The notes beneath the pieces are model-generated. The model made no database searches, was not told the origin of the DNA, and was given only the letters and a program-made list of their open reading frames with translations. A stretch of 64,000 nt of DNA from UBA2396 sp038042175 (lineage in GTDB: Bacteria; Planctomycetota; Phycisphaerae; Phycisphaerales; UBA1924), in contig CAYHQQ010000004.1 of NCBI GenBank assembly GCA_964358855.1, forward strand, positions 75,044 to 139,043. The letters are read 5' to 3'. Shown here piece after piece: positions 26,669 through 35,121 of the stretch (the first letter of the stretch is position 1; each line of letters begins with the position of its first letter). Both the position numbers and the translations under genes were made by a program.

Positions 26669-26723
26669 CCCGAGGCACCAGATGCCCGAGGCGCCAGATG
26701 CCTGAGGCGCTAGATGCCCGAGG
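26669..26723. repeat. 16-bp tandem repeat (3.4 copies) spanning a stop codon
   Basis: CCCGAGGCACCAGATG, CCCGAGGCGCCAGATG, CCTGAGGCGCTAGATG and a partial CCCGAGG lie back to back. The third copy contains the stop codon of the DUF1328 gene on the minus strand (26712-26710), so the repeat covers that gene's 3' end and the space before the next gene. Confidence 0.85.
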
Positions 26724-26889
26724 GACGCTTGCCCGTGACCAGGCTGAAGACCAGGGTCACCAGAAAGACCACCAGGAACACGAAGAACAGGATCTTGGCG
26801 ATGTACATCGATTCGCCCGCGATGTTCGTGAACCCAAGCAAAGCAGCGATGATCGCGACGACAAGAAATGTGAGTGCCCAGCGAAGCAT
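26710..26889 (-). CDS. DUF1328-type small membrane protein (YtjA-like)
   Basis: 59 residues with two helices: LRWALTFLVVAIIAALLGF, then the conserved linker TNIAGESMYIAKILFFVF, then LVTLVFSL. Pattern and length match DUF1328. GGGAG lies eight bases before the ATG. Members occur widely in stress islands; function unknown. The stop codon lies in a 16-bp tandem repeat, so the last residues may vary between strains. Confidence 0.9.
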   Translation of the reverse strand: MLRWALTFLVVAIIAALLGFTNIAGESMYIAKILFFVFLVVFLVTLVFSLVTGKRPSGI

Positions 26890-26966
26890 GTGTGAATCTC
26901 CCGAAGAATTGACCGGTGTTCCCGCCCCCACTCCGTCGTGAAGGCCCTCAACCAAAGCGAGACCAT

Positions 26967-27302
26967 TCAGCTCGCCGCCTGCTTCTTTCCGCTGCTTTGA
27001 ACCATCCCGATCACGTGTGGCAGCACCCAGGCCGCCACACGTGCCACCACCGCCCAGCTGATCAACCTTCGACCCACCGACTTCTCCCGCGAGCCCCTGC
27101 TCGCCCGCGGCGCCCTCAGCAGCCGCACGATCGCCATCCCGCCCAGCACCGCCAGCGTGCTCCTGGCGGCGATCGCCCCCACACTCGACCGGGCCTGGGC
27201 CTTGTGCGCGTCGGTCTCGTCGGCCCAGAACAGCAGCCGAGCCTTCGCGTCCGCGGGCGACGAGCCCTCCCCGATGGCAGGATCGCGTCCATTCCCAATC
27301 AT
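26967..27302 (-). CDS. Small membrane protein of the stress operon
   Basis: 111 residues from the ATG at 27302, which overlaps the preceding gene's stop by four bases (ATGA). The N-terminus is hydrophilic (RLLFWADETDAHKAQ). One hydrophobic stretch (AARSTLAVLGGMAIVRLL) and a weaker one (AWVLPHVIGMVQ) flank a basic loop. No family recognised, but order and coupling (holin-like protein, then this one) match the stress-membrane gene sets seen in other bacteria. Confidence 0.7.
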   Translation of the reverse strand: MIGNGRDPAIGEGSSPADAKARLLFWADETDAHKAQARSSVGAIAARSTLAVLGGMAIVRLLRAPRASRGSREKSVGRRLISWAVVARVAAWVLPHVIGMVQSSGKKQAAS

Positions 27303-27619
27303 GGTTGGCGACTCCCGGCAAGCGCCCTGAAACCGAGCAGGCACGCGCCGCCCAGGCCCAGGATCAAAGCGCCTGTCAGCGCCGCCGCCAGCGGACGCCC
27401 GACCTGGGTCTCCAGCCACCACATCAGCCCCGCCGCCATCAACAACGCGCCGGCGACCAGCAGCGGGATCGAAACGATGAGAAAGGTCACGCCCACCGCC
27501 ATGCTCGAGGCTCGCGCCCGCGCACGACTCGCCTCCTCGCGGACGACCGAGAGCAGCGCCCGCCCTTCGGCCTCGATCAGGTCGAAGACGTGCACGACAA
27601 ACTGGGAGATGACCTTCAA
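27299..27619 (-). CDS. DUF1469 / phage-holin-3-6-like membrane protein
   Basis: 106 residues. A charged amphipathic N-terminal helix (VFDLIEAEGRALLSVVREEA) is followed by two membrane helices (FLIVSIPLLVAGALLMAAGL; AALTGALILGLGGACLL). This is the layout of the DUF1469 family, usually found between a DUF883-type gene and another small membrane protein, as here. No enzymatic role is known. The preceding DUF883-like gene ends two bases upstream, giving a tight three-gene run. Confidence 0.82.
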   Translation of the reverse strand: MKVISQFVVHVFDLIEAEGRALLSVVREEASRARARASSMAVGVTFLIVSIPLLVAGALLMAAGLMWWLETQVGRPLAAALTGALILGLGGACLLGFRALAGSRQP

Positions 27620-27621
27620 GC

Positions 27622-27948
27622 TCAGCTCCTGGATCGCGAGAGGATCAGCCCCGCCAGCACGCCCACGCCCGCCGCGATGCCGATGCTCGCGATCGGGTGA
27701 CGCGTGACAACGCCCCGCAAGGAGTCGGTCGCCTCGCTGGCGGCCTGCTTGGCCCCGTCAAATTTCTCCTTGGCCGCCTCGACGGCGTGCTGGGCTCCCT
27801 GGCGGAGTTCCGCCGCACCCGAGCGAGCGGCATCGACCGCGCCGTGGGCCAGGTTCTTCACGTCGGTCCTGAGCGTGCCCAGCCCGTCGCCAAGCCCCTG
27901 GAGATCCTGCTTGAATCCCGTTCCGTCCGTTGCCTGAGTGATGGCCAT
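27622..27948 (-). CDS. DUF883/ElaB-like membrane-anchored protein
   Basis: 108 residues. A long amphipathic Ala-rich helix covers residues 15-80 (LRTDVKNLAHGAVDAARSG, HAVEAAKEKFDGAKQAASEA), ending in VVTRHPIASIGIAAGVGVLA plus a short basic tail, the C-terminal anchor typical of DUF883/ElaB. ElaB-type proteins bind ribosomes at the membrane in stationary phase in enterobacteria; whether this one does is unknown. It heads the run with the DUF1469-type gene. Confidence 0.85.
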   Translation of the reverse strand: MAITQATDGTGFKQDLQGLGDGLGTLRTDVKNLAHGAVDAARSGAAELRQGAQHAVEAAKEKFDGAKQAASEATDSLRGVVTRHPIASIGIAAGVGVLAGLILSRSRS

Positions 27949-28278
27949 GTTCGAGCTCGCTTTCCTGTGTGTCAGCGCCGGCGATCGGCGCGACGTGGTC
28001 TCTCTCGTGTTCGCTCTTGCCCACCACGCTGGTGAGTCGGAGCAAGCGCTCTCAGCATCCCGACCGCGGACAACTGAGACGAATCCGGGCGTCTCTGATC
28101 TCCAGATCCGCCAGGCGTGTTCAATCCCTTGCGGGCCTGGGCGCGGGCAACCATCTCGCTCGCGCACACCCGACCGCGGGCTCGGGGGCCAATGCCCCGC
28201 GGTCGGCACCACGGCCCGTCAGTTCGCCGCGCCTTCTGTGCCGCAGTCGCCCGGGCGCCCGCGCAAGGCCTCCCGGCG
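27949..28278. other. 330-bp gap without a gene
   Basis: GC-rich with several short stop-separated frames and no plausible coding region. It should contain the promoter of the DUF883/DUF1469 run on the minus strand; I see no clear hexamers. Confidence 0.4.
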
Positions 28279-28443
28279 CTAGAACCCCCGGGGAATCACG
28301 TTCAGCAGCAGAAGAACGATCAGGATCACAAGCACCAGTCCCAGCCCGCCCGCGGGGCCATACCCCCAGTTCTTGCTGTGCGGCCAGGTGGGAAGGCCGC
28401 CCACCAGAAGCAGAATGACGAGGATAAGTAGAATCAGACCCAT
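28279..28443 (-). CDS. DUF3309 small membrane protein
   Basis: 54 residues. Two membrane helices (GLILLILVILLLVGGLP and LGLVLVILIVLLLLNVI) are joined by TWPHSKNWGYGPAGG, which is the family signature of DUF3309. GGAGG precedes the ATG. Function unknown; it is often found in stress islands like this one. Confidence 0.9.
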   Translation of the reverse strand: MGLILLILVILLLVGGLPTWPHSKNWGYGPAGGLGLVLVILIVLLLLNVIPRGF

Positions 28444-28674
28444 TTGAACCTCCAGTCGATTGCTCCGAACATGACGCCGCTCTGTATCCGAGTCCGATTC
28501 ACGCGCGTGAGCACACATTCGCGGGCGGTGCCACGCGACCGGCAAGGCGAGCTCGACTCGACAATCTCGTTGAGCCCGCACTCAGGCGACAGTCGGCGCC
28601 ACTCTTGGCGTCCAACGATCTGATCATAAGAACGCAGCACAATAAGGCCACCCCGGAGAGTTCCCCGATCGCCC

Positions 28675-28902
28675 TCAACGTCCAAAGCACTTCCCCCCGC
28701 GACACGGCGAGAGTGCCGCGGCCCCTCCCGCCAGAATCAGCACCGCGCCGCCGATGGTCATCCAGATCGCCCAGTCCGTCGGCGTGTCCCTGAAGATCCT
28801 CTCCAAGCGCGACGCGAACGAATCGGTGTCGCGGAGCCCCAGGACCAGCAGCACCACGCCGGCGATGAGCACGATTCCCCCGATGAGACGCTGTTGCCGC
28901 AT
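28675..28902 (-). CDS. DUF3185-type small membrane protein (copy 2)
   Basis: 75 residues with two helices (LIGGIVLIAGVVLLVLGLRD; WAIWMTIGGAVLILAGGAAA) and an intervening DSFASRLERIFRDTPTDW in place of the canonical linker. The C-terminus ends SPCRGGKCFGR, a Cys pair missing from the first copy at 25661. GGAGG precedes the ATG. Confidence 0.82.
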   Translation of the reverse strand: MRQQRLIGGIVLIAGVVLLVLGLRDTDSFASRLERIFRDTPTDWAIWMTIGGAVLILAGGAAALSPCRGGKCFGR

Positions 28903-29112
28903 GTGATTGCCTCCGCCCCTTCTTTTCTCTGACCCCTGTCCCCAAGCCCGCCGCGACCCCAGTCTCTCTCGACTCATGGGCCGTTCTCGCCGCCGGGGGG
29001 TTTCCCCGGCGGCGAGTCGGTCAACACAACGGCCATCTCCCGCGAGCGGAGATCTTCAAGACTCGCTTCTCCCACCCGATCCGGCACGCGCGCCACTTCG
29101 GACGCCTCTGGA

Positions 29113-29517
29113 TCAGTGCGTCGTCAGAGCGGGCTTTGCCGGCGTGTTCACTACGGGGCGATCGGCGCCCTTGCTGGCGCCCGGGCTTGCTTCGATCGTG
29201 CTGTCACCCAAAGACTTCTGGGCGGGCGAGCAGGACTGCCCGCTGCCCTTGAACTCGGTCTGAGATTTCTGGGACGAACAGCACGCGTCTTTGCCCTCGC
29301 TGCCGCTCGCCTGGAGGGTGTATCCCGCGTTCTTGATGGCCGCACACGCGGCATCGCAGGCGCCCTGCTCGCACGTGATCGTCGCGGAGCCGACGCTCAC
29401 CGACTGGGTCACAACCCCCGCAACGCCCTTGAGAGCATCGGTGACCTTCTTGACGCAGGCGTCGCCCGTCATGCCGTCGATCTTGAGCGTTCTGGTGGAG
29501 TTCGTCGTTGCTTCCAT
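29113..29517 (-). CDS. Heavy-metal-associated (HMA) domain protein with a lost metal Cys
   Basis: 134 residues. The N-terminal 70 residues form an HMA fold (TLKIDGMTGDACVKKVTDAL, VVTQSVSVGSATITCE, AIKNAGYTLQ). The expected MTCxxC site reads MTGDAC, so the first metal Cys is Gly. The C-terminal half is low complexity with several further Cys (CCSSQ, GQSCSP). It has no signal peptide. It may be a degenerate copper chaperone or have moved to another role. Related functionally to the copper operon at the left side of the window, but not adjacent to it. AAAGGA precedes the ATG. Confidence 0.8.
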   Translation of the reverse strand: MEATTNSTRTLKIDGMTGDACVKKVTDALKGVAGVVTQSVSVGSATITCEQGACDAACAAIKNAGYTLQASGSEGKDACCSSQKSQTEFKGSGQSCSPAQKSLGDSTIEASPGASKGADRPVVNTPAKPALTTH

Positions 29518-29857
29518 GGGGAATCCTTTCATAAGGCCAAACGTACCGGGAAGGCTCATACTCCCCGCGGGCACGAGCACCATACCCCCGCGAGTTTCCA
29601 CTTCAACAGCCTGTGGGCCCGCGACGCTTGATGGGGGATTTGTACCGTGGAGCCCGGCGAATCGCCCGTGTCGTCCACCCCGGGGAGCCTTCCGCGGGAA
29701 CATCTGCCCCCCTCTCCCGGAATCCCGCAATGGCAGCCATAAATCGCGACATGCCTGAACGGCTGGGAGTGGTCTCGTGTCTGTCAGGAAGGTGTCCCCC
29801 ATCCCACGCGTTCGCTGTCCGAGCCGTTGACCCGCGCCCATTAAAGGAGAGATTGTC
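29518..29857. other. 340-bp divergent intergenic region
   Basis: It separates the minus-strand HMA gene from the plus-strand CHRD gene and should hold both promoters. No clear -35/-10 pair stood out. AAGGAGAG lies before the CHRD start. No coding potential was recognised. Confidence 0.45.
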
Positions 29858-30466
29858 ATGCCCAGTCCGCTCGTTTCCTCGCTGTTCCCTCGCGCGATCC
29901 AGTCGGCGGTGGCCGTCGCTGCGCTCGCCATAGCCTCGTCCGCCTGCGGGGACGTGATCACGTACTCCGTGCACCTCACCGGCGCCGCCGAGGCTCCTCC
30001 CAACGCCTCGCCCGGACTGGGAGACGGGTTCGTCACCATCGACACCGCGCTGCACACGATGCACCTTCACGTCGATTTCGGCGGACTCATCGGAACCGTC
30101 TCCGCCTCGCACATCCACGCGGCCACCGCCGTCGCAGGCGCCGGCACCGCCGGTGTTGCCACCACAACTCCGACCTTTGCCGGCTTTCCCCTGGGCGTCA
30201 CCGCCGGCACCTACGACACCATCCTCGACATGACCCTCGCTTCGAGCTACAACCCCAGCTACGTCGCGGCCCACGGCGGCACCACCGCCTCGGCCGAGAT
30301 CGACCTCTTCGCCGCCTTCGCCGCCGGAAAGGCCTACTGGAACATCCACACCACCGCCTTCCCGCCCGGTGAGATCCGCGGTTTCCTCACGCCGGTTCCC
30401 GCGCCCGGTGCGGCCTCCGTTCTCGCCATCGGCACGCTCCTGGTCGCTCGTCGCCGAAGAGTCTGA
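29858..30466 (+). CDS. CHRD-domain exported protein with PEP-CTERM-like tail
   Basis: 202 residues. A signal peptide (VAVAALAIASSACGD) is followed by a CHRD domain (YSVHLTGAAEAPPNASPGLG, SASHIHAATAVAG, AYWNIHTTAFPPGEIRGFL, the last being the family hallmark). The C-terminus VPAPGAASVLAIGTLLVARR plus more Arg is a PEP-CTERM-type sorting tail. CHRD proteins are secreted beta-rich proteins with no known enzymatic role in bacteria. AAGGAGAG lies before the ATG. It stands as a single gene. Confidence 0.92.
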   Translation: MPSPLVSSLFPRAIQSAVAVAALAIASSACGDVITYSVHLTGAAEAPPNASPGLGDGFVTIDTALHTMHLHVDFGGLIGTVSASHIHAATAVAGAGTAGVATTTPTFAGFPLGVTAGTYDTILDMTLASSYNPSYVAAHGGTTASAEIDLFAAFAAGKAYWNIHTTAFPPGEIRGFLTPVPAPGAASVLAIGTLLVARRRRV

Positions 30467-30712
30467 CGCCTTTCCAAACTGAGGCACTCCTCGCCTCAAC
30501 TCCTTGAATCAGCGGCGTCTCCGTCAATCACGGCGACGCCGCTTTATCTTGCCGCGGGCCAGCCCCGCTTCCCACCTCGCTCGACGCCGTCATGTCGTCT
30601 GCAACGCCCTGCTTCCACGACCACGACGACTTCAGCATCACTTAGAGCATGCCCGGCGTGTCGCTCACGCTGCGACTGGTCGCCCGTGGCGGGACGAGTA
30701 CCCTTGCGGTTC

Positions 30713-31789
30713 ATGTGCCCCACTCCATCCGACCTCCGCGGTGACCAGGCCCCCATCCGCCGCCCTTCCGCGCGCGGGTTCGCAAGGCCGCTCTTCGCCG
30801 CCGCCCTCGAACGCCGCAAAGCCCTCATCGCCAAAAAAGCCACCCAGGCCTTCCGCGCCTTTTCCGGGACACCCGACGGCGTCGACGGAGTTTTCATCGA
30901 CGTCTACGGCCCCGGCGCCGTGCTCATCGTCTACGAGGGCAGCACACCCAAAGGCTTCGACCCCGCCATCGAGGCTGTCAACGCCCTGGACGAGCTGGCA
31001 CCCCTGGGCGTTCGCGCCGTCTACTTCAAGCCCTTTGCCAAAGACCGATCCAAACTCGGCGGCGAGCTTCCCGCTGTCGTGACTGACAAGAATCCCGCCG
31101 CCGGAGAGCCCCTCACCGATGCGGTCGTCATTCGTGAGCTGGACTGGAACCTTGAGATCCGCCTCTACGACGGCCTCTCTACCGGCCTCTTCCTCGACCA
31201 GCGCGAGAACCGCGGCTTCGTCGCCCGGTGGGTCGCCGACCGCATCCGTGCCGGCGGACCCGTCCCCTCGGTCCTCAACACCTTCGCGTACACCTGCGCC
31301 TTCTCGATCGCCGCGGCGAAGGCCGGGGCGGCCACAACAAGCGTCGATGTCTCGCCGCGCTACCTCGACTGGGGCAAGCGGAACTTTGCCCACAACGCCA
31401 TGCAACCCGAGGTCGACTCCGGCAAGCACCGCTTTGCGCGCATGGACACGTTCGAGTATCTCGCGTACGCCAAGCGAAAGGCGCTGAAACACGACCTGAT
31501 CATCCTCGACCCCCCGAGCTTCGCCACCGGGTCCAGGAAAAAGGGAATCAAGCCATGGAGCTCCACCGAGGACTACGCCAGGCTCGTCAGAGAGGCCGCC
31601 ACCGTGCTGGGCCCCAAGGGTGTGATCTTCGCGTCGACCAACACGCACGATCTCTGCAAGCCCGGACGCCTCGACTCGGAGATCACTCGAGGCCTTGGAC
31701 GCCCGCCCCGCTGGATCAAGCTGCCCGAACCGCCCACGGACTTTGCAACCGAGCACGATCGCTTCGCCGCCCGCGCCTTCGGCGTGTGA
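30713..31789 (+). CDS. RlmI-like class I SAM-dependent rRNA cytosine methyltransferase
   Basis: 358 residues from the ATG at 30713; an in-frame GTG at 30686 is also possible and neither has a strong ribosome site. The family motifs are clear: GLSTGLFLDQRENRGFV, SVLNTFAYTCAFSIAAAKAG (SAM-binding motif I), SVDVSPRYLDWGKRN, and the catalytic-type DLIILDPPSFA. RlmI/RlmK-type enzymes make m5C or m7G in 23S rRNA. The N-terminal part is short, so the PUA domain of RlmI is reduced or absent, and the exact target base is not certain. Confidence 0.88.
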   Translation: MCPTPSDLRGDQAPIRRPSARGFARPLFAAALERRKALIAKKATQAFRAFSGTPDGVDGVFIDVYGPGAVLIVYEGSTPKGFDPAIEAVNALDELAPLGVRAVYFKPFAKDRSKLGGELPAVVTDKNPAAGEPLTDAVVIRELDWNLEIRLYDGLSTGLFLDQRENRGFVARWVADRIRAGGPVPSVLNTFAYTCAFSIAAAKAGAATTSVDVSPRYLDWGKRNFAHNAMQPEVDSGKHRFARMDTFEYLAYAKRKALKHDLIILDPPSFATGSRKKGIKPWSSTEDYARLVREAATVLGPKGVIFASTNTHDLCKPGRLDSEITRGLGRPPRWIKLPEPPTDFATEHDRFAARAFGV

Positions 31790-31802
31790 GGCGCGGGGCA
31801 TC

Positions 31803-32165
31803 TCACTCCGCGCCGTCTTTCCTGGGCTTTTTCGTCGCCGGTTTGGAGGGTGGCTTGGCGACGGGCAAAGGAAGGCCGGCCGCCAGCGAGTCGTACTTGG
31901 CCGCGGCCTCAAAGTCCTTCTCGGTGATCCCGCCCGCGTCGTGCGTGCTCAGCGTCATCGTCACCTTGTTGTAGCGGATGAGGATGTCGGGATGGTGCTG
32001 GTCGGTCTCGGCCGCCTGGGCAACCCGACCCACAAACTGCATGGAGACCGCAAAGTTCTCGAACGCGAACGTCCGCTGGATCGCCTCGCCCAGCTCCGAC
32101 CACTCGGGGACTTTCTTGAGCGACTCGGCGATCTCCGAATCCGACAACTTCGGCACGCTGCCCAT
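31803..32165 (-). CDS. Pterin-4a-carbinolamine dehydratase
   Basis: 120 residues. The core holds the family signature: QHHPDILIRYNKVTMTLSTH followed by GGITEKD, with FAFENFAVSMQFVGRVAQAA ahead of it. It dehydrates the carbinolamine formed during aromatic amino acid hydroxylation, or acts in molybdopterin or regulatory contexts in bacteria lacking that pathway. A Lys/Pro-rich tail of about 20 residues is added. It is convergent with the rRNA methyltransferase gene, 13 bases away, and divergent from gluQ. No hydroxylase is present in the window. Confidence 0.92.
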   Translation of the reverse strand: MGSVPKLSDSEIAESLKKVPEWSELGEAIQRTFAFENFAVSMQFVGRVAQAAETDQHHPDILIRYNKVTMTLSTHDAGGITEKDFEAAAKYDSLAAGLPLPVAKPPSKPATKKPRKDGAE

Positions 32166-32257
32166 AACGCCCTCCGCAAGCCACCCCGGCCTCCCAGTCT
32201 ACCGGCCTGCCCACCACTCCGCAAACCACGCGGATTCCGCTAGGATTCACCACCCCC

Positions 32258-33244
32258 ATGCCTGCCGCGATCACACGTCTGGCCCCCTCGCCCACCGGCG
32301 CTCTTCACCTGGGCAACGCGCGGACCTTCTTGCTCACCTGGGCGATCGCGCGCAGGAACGCCTGGAAAGTCCTCCTTCGCATCGAAGACCTTGATGGCCC
32401 GCGCGTCAAGCCCGATTCCATCGCCTCCTGCATCGACACCCTCGCCTGGCTCGGAATCGATTGGGACCAGGGACCGCTCATCCAGTCGCACGACCTCGCA
32501 CCCTACGTCAACGCGATGCGCCGCCTGGCAGCGCTCGGCCTGGCCTATCCCTCGACCCACTCGCGAACCGAGATCGAAGACGCCGCGGCCACTCTCGCCC
32601 TCTCCGCCCCCCAGGAGGATGCCCACGACACCCCGTTCCCAGCGTCTCTGAGGCCACACCTTTGCCCTCGCCCGTTCGATCCCGCGCCCGGCGACGCTTC
32701 ACACGCCCCTCCACAGTCCAACTGGCGATTCGTGACGCCCGATACCCCCACGACCGTCGTAGACGCCTTCGCCGGAACCCACTCCTTCGACACCGCCCGG
32801 ATCGTCGGCGACTTTGTCGTCTGGACCAAGCGGGACCAGCCCGCCTACCAGCTCGCCGTCGTCGTCGACGACCACCGCCATGGAATCACCCATGTTGTGC
32901 GCGGCGACGATCTCCTGGACTCGGCGGCCCGCCAGCTGCTCCTCTACCGCGCCCTGAACCTCTCACCCGAACCCAACCACCTCCACCTCCCGCTCGTCAA
33001 AGGACCGGACGGCAAACGCCTGGCCAAACGCCACGGCGACACCCGCGTGGGCTTCTATCGCGATCAGGGCGTCCCGGCCGATCGTGTCATCGGCCTGCTC
33101 GCCTTCTGGAGCGGGCTCTCACCCGTCCGCCGGCCGATGTCGGCGCCCGAGTTTCGTGACCGGCTCGATCTCACTATGATCCCAAAAGGCCCCGTCACGT
33201 TCACCCAAGAGGACCACCAATGGCTGCTCCAATCCGCACAATGA
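32258..33244 (+). CDS. gluQ: Glutamyl-Q tRNA(Asp) synthetase
   Basis: 328 residues, the usual length for GluQ, which attaches glutamate to queuosine in tRNA(Asp). The class I motifs are ITRLAPSPTGALHLGNAR (HLGN for HIGH), LLRIEDLDGPR, HVVRGDDLLDS and RLAKRHGD in place of KMSKS. There is no anticodon-binding domain. Unusually, the zinc-site CxC (typically YPCxCTRxEI) reads YPSTHSRTEI, so the metal site is incomplete. The 3' end overlaps the DUF192 gene by 25 bases. A full GluRS is unlikely because the protein stops after the catalytic domain. Confidence 0.92.
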   Translation: MPAAITRLAPSPTGALHLGNARTFLLTWAIARRNAWKVLLRIEDLDGPRVKPDSIASCIDTLAWLGIDWDQGPLIQSHDLAPYVNAMRRLAALGLAYPSTHSRTEIEDAAATLALSAPQEDAHDTPFPASLRPHLCPRPFDPAPGDASHAPPQSNWRFVTPDTPTTVVDAFAGTHSFDTARIVGDFVVWTKRDQPAYQLAVVVDDHRHGITHVVRGDDLLDSAARQLLLYRALNLSPEPNHLHLPLVKGPDGKRLAKRHGDTRVGFYRDQGVPADRVIGLLAFWSGLSPVRRPMSAPEFRDRLDLTMIPKGPVTFTQEDHQWLLQSAQ

Positions 33245-33795
33245 TCATCTTGGTAGCCGTTGTTGCCGCCTTCGTCATCGTGGGCGCGCCGAGCATCATC
33301 CCGGGATGTGAGAACGGCAAGCCGCGCACCCCAAAGCCCCAGCCCGGCGCGCTGCCCACCCACACCAAGGTGACCGTCGGCGGCAAGGTCTTTACCCTCG
33401 AGCTCGCATTGGAGCAGGCCAAGCGATTCAAGGGCCTCTCCGGTCGCACCGAAATCCCCGCCGACGGCGGCATGCTCTTCGTGCTCCCCTTTCCTGCCCA
33501 GCAGACCTTCGTGATGCGTGACTGCCCGGTCGACATCGACATCATCTATCTTGACCCGACGATGAAAATCACCGCCTGGCACGAGATGAAGGCCGGACCC
33601 GTGAGGACCGAAGCACAAAAGGTCCTCGACGCCCGCGGGGTCAATCAGGAATACGAAGATCTGCTCTTCAAGTACAGCAGCAAATTCGCCGCCCAGTACG
33701 TCATCGAGCTCAAGGGCGGCACCATCGCCCCCATGGGCCTCAAAGAAGGTCAGAAAATCGAGATCGACCCCGCCCTGAAGTTGATGTGCAAATAA
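33220..33795 (+). CDS. Secreted DUF192 protein
   Basis: 191 residues. It begins with a membrane anchor or signal (TMIILVAVVAAFVIVGAP). The DUF192 domain follows: ELALEQAKRFKGLSGRTEIP, GGMLFVLPFPAQQTFVMRDC, DIDIIYLDPTMKITAWHEM, and AQYVIELKGGTI with GLKEGQKIEI near the end. DUF192 proteins are exported beta proteins of unknown role. The start lies inside the end of gluQ (25-base overlap, AGAGGA site upstream), so expression probably depends on gluQ. Confidence 0.92.
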   Translation: MAAPIRTMIILVAVVAAFVIVGAPSIIPGCENGKPRTPKPQPGALPTHTKVTVGGKVFTLELALEQAKRFKGLSGRTEIPADGGMLFVLPFPAQQTFVMRDCPVDIDIIYLDPTMKITAWHEMKAGPVRTEAQKVLDARGVNQEYEDLLFKYSSKFAAQYVIELKGGTIAPMGLKEGQKIEIDPALKLMCK

Positions 33796-33858
33796 GCCGA
33801 TCCCCAGAGCAGGCCTCCGCGCGGCGGCCCAAGCTCACACCCCGGGGAGTCCAAAAGC

Positions 33859-35121
33859 GTGGCCGACCGTACGCTCACCTTTGTTGCCTCCGCGGGCGTG
33901 CGTGACGGTGTCGAGCGGTACCTCGAGCCCGTCCTCAGCGCGTGGCCCGCACCCGAAATGCCCCAGATCCTCGTCGCCGCCGACGCTTGCCAGCTTCCAA
34001 AGGGCGCCGAGTCGGGCGCGGCCCTGGTCGCCCTGGGACGCGAGACGCTCCTGGCCGACGCCCGAGAACTCGCCGATCGCCTCCACAACGCCCACATCCC
34101 CGGCGTCCTGCTCTGCGCAACCCCCGAGGCCTGGCGCCCCAGGCTCCAGCGCGATGGGCTCATCGTCCTGGATGCCGCCGCCGACCCGGCGCACCTCGCC
34201 GCCATGCTCTTTGCCCTCATCGAACGACAGTCCTTCGTGCGACACATCTCCCGGGACCTTCAGATCGCCAGCGCCGCCCAGGGAGGCCTCTGCGGCGAGA
34301 TGGACCGCCTCCACGAAGAGCTCAACCTCGCAAGCAGCGTCCAGCGACAGTTCATCCCCCGCGTCCTCCCCGACTGTCGCAACCTGGACTTCGCGTCCAT
34401 TTTCCGTCCCGCCGGCTACTGCAGCGGCGACATCTTCGATATCCGCCAGGCCGACGAACACCGATGGGCCTTTTTCATCGCCGACATCGTCGGTCACGGC
34501 GTTCCCGCCGCACTCCTCACCATGGTCGTCGCCCGGGCCCTCATCACCCGCGAACGCACCGACACCCTCTGGCAGGCGATCGAGCCCTCCCAGGCGCTCG
34601 CTCGCGTCAACCGCGAGTTGTGCGCCCAGCCCGAAGGTCCGCAGAGATTCGCCACCGCGGTCTACGGCCTCATCGACGAGCGCACCCGCGAGGTGACCCT
34701 CGCCGGCGCAGGGCATCCCCCGCCCCTTCTCGTCGATCACACCGGCAAGTCCCAGCGCATCGAGACCGAGGGCCCCCTCATGGGCGTCTTCGCCGAGGCC
34801 GAATTCCCCCAGGTCACCTTCAAACTGCCCGACGATCAGGTGCTCCTGCTCTACACCGACGGGTTCGAGCTCGCGTTCCCGGACCAGGCGGCGATGGCCA
34901 CGGGCCGTCGCGAGCTCCAAAGTCCCACCGAGCACTACCTCAGGCACCTGGCCCAGCTCGCAACCACCCAGGACACGGGGAAACGCGACCTGGTTTCGGC
35001 CATGCGGCGACTCGAGGAACTGCTCGACCGCCAGGCCGGCTCTCTCCACCGCGCCGACGACGTCACCGCCCTGGCCATCGCCGCGTCTCGAAGCGCGTGC
35101 GCCACGTCGCTGGCCGCCTGA
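33859..35121 (+). CDS. SpoIIE-type PP2C phosphatase (RsbU-like)
   Basis: 420 residues; GTG start with GGGGAG upstream. The N-terminal 145 residues have a receiver-like alpha/beta pattern (LIVLDAAADPAHLAAMLFAL) without clear phosphorylation residues. After a helical linker (LHEELNLASSVQRQFIPRVL, typical of this family) the phosphatase has its metal Asp residues (YCSGDIFDIR, IADIVGHGVPAALLTMVVAR, LLLYTDGFELAF). Such proteins switch anti-sigma antagonists or related partners on by dephosphorylation. No partner kinase or STAS protein is next to it. Confidence 0.92.
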   Translation: MADRTLTFVASAGVRDGVERYLEPVLSAWPAPEMPQILVAADACQLPKGAESGAALVALGRETLLADARELADRLHNAHIPGVLLCATPEAWRPRLQRDGLIVLDAAADPAHLAAMLFALIERQSFVRHISRDLQIASAAQGGLCGEMDRLHEELNLASSVQRQFIPRVLPDCRNLDFASIFRPAGYCSGDIFDIRQADEHRWAFFIADIVGHGVPAALLTMVVARALITRERTDTLWQAIEPSQALARVNRELCAQPEGPQRFATAVYGLIDERTREVTLAGAGHPPPLLVDHTGKSQRIETEGPLMGVFAEAEFPQVTFKLPDDQVLLLYTDGFELAFPDQAAMATGRRELQSPTEHYLRHLAQLATTQDTGKRDLVSAMRRLEELLDRQAGSLHRADDVTALAIAASRSACATSLAA

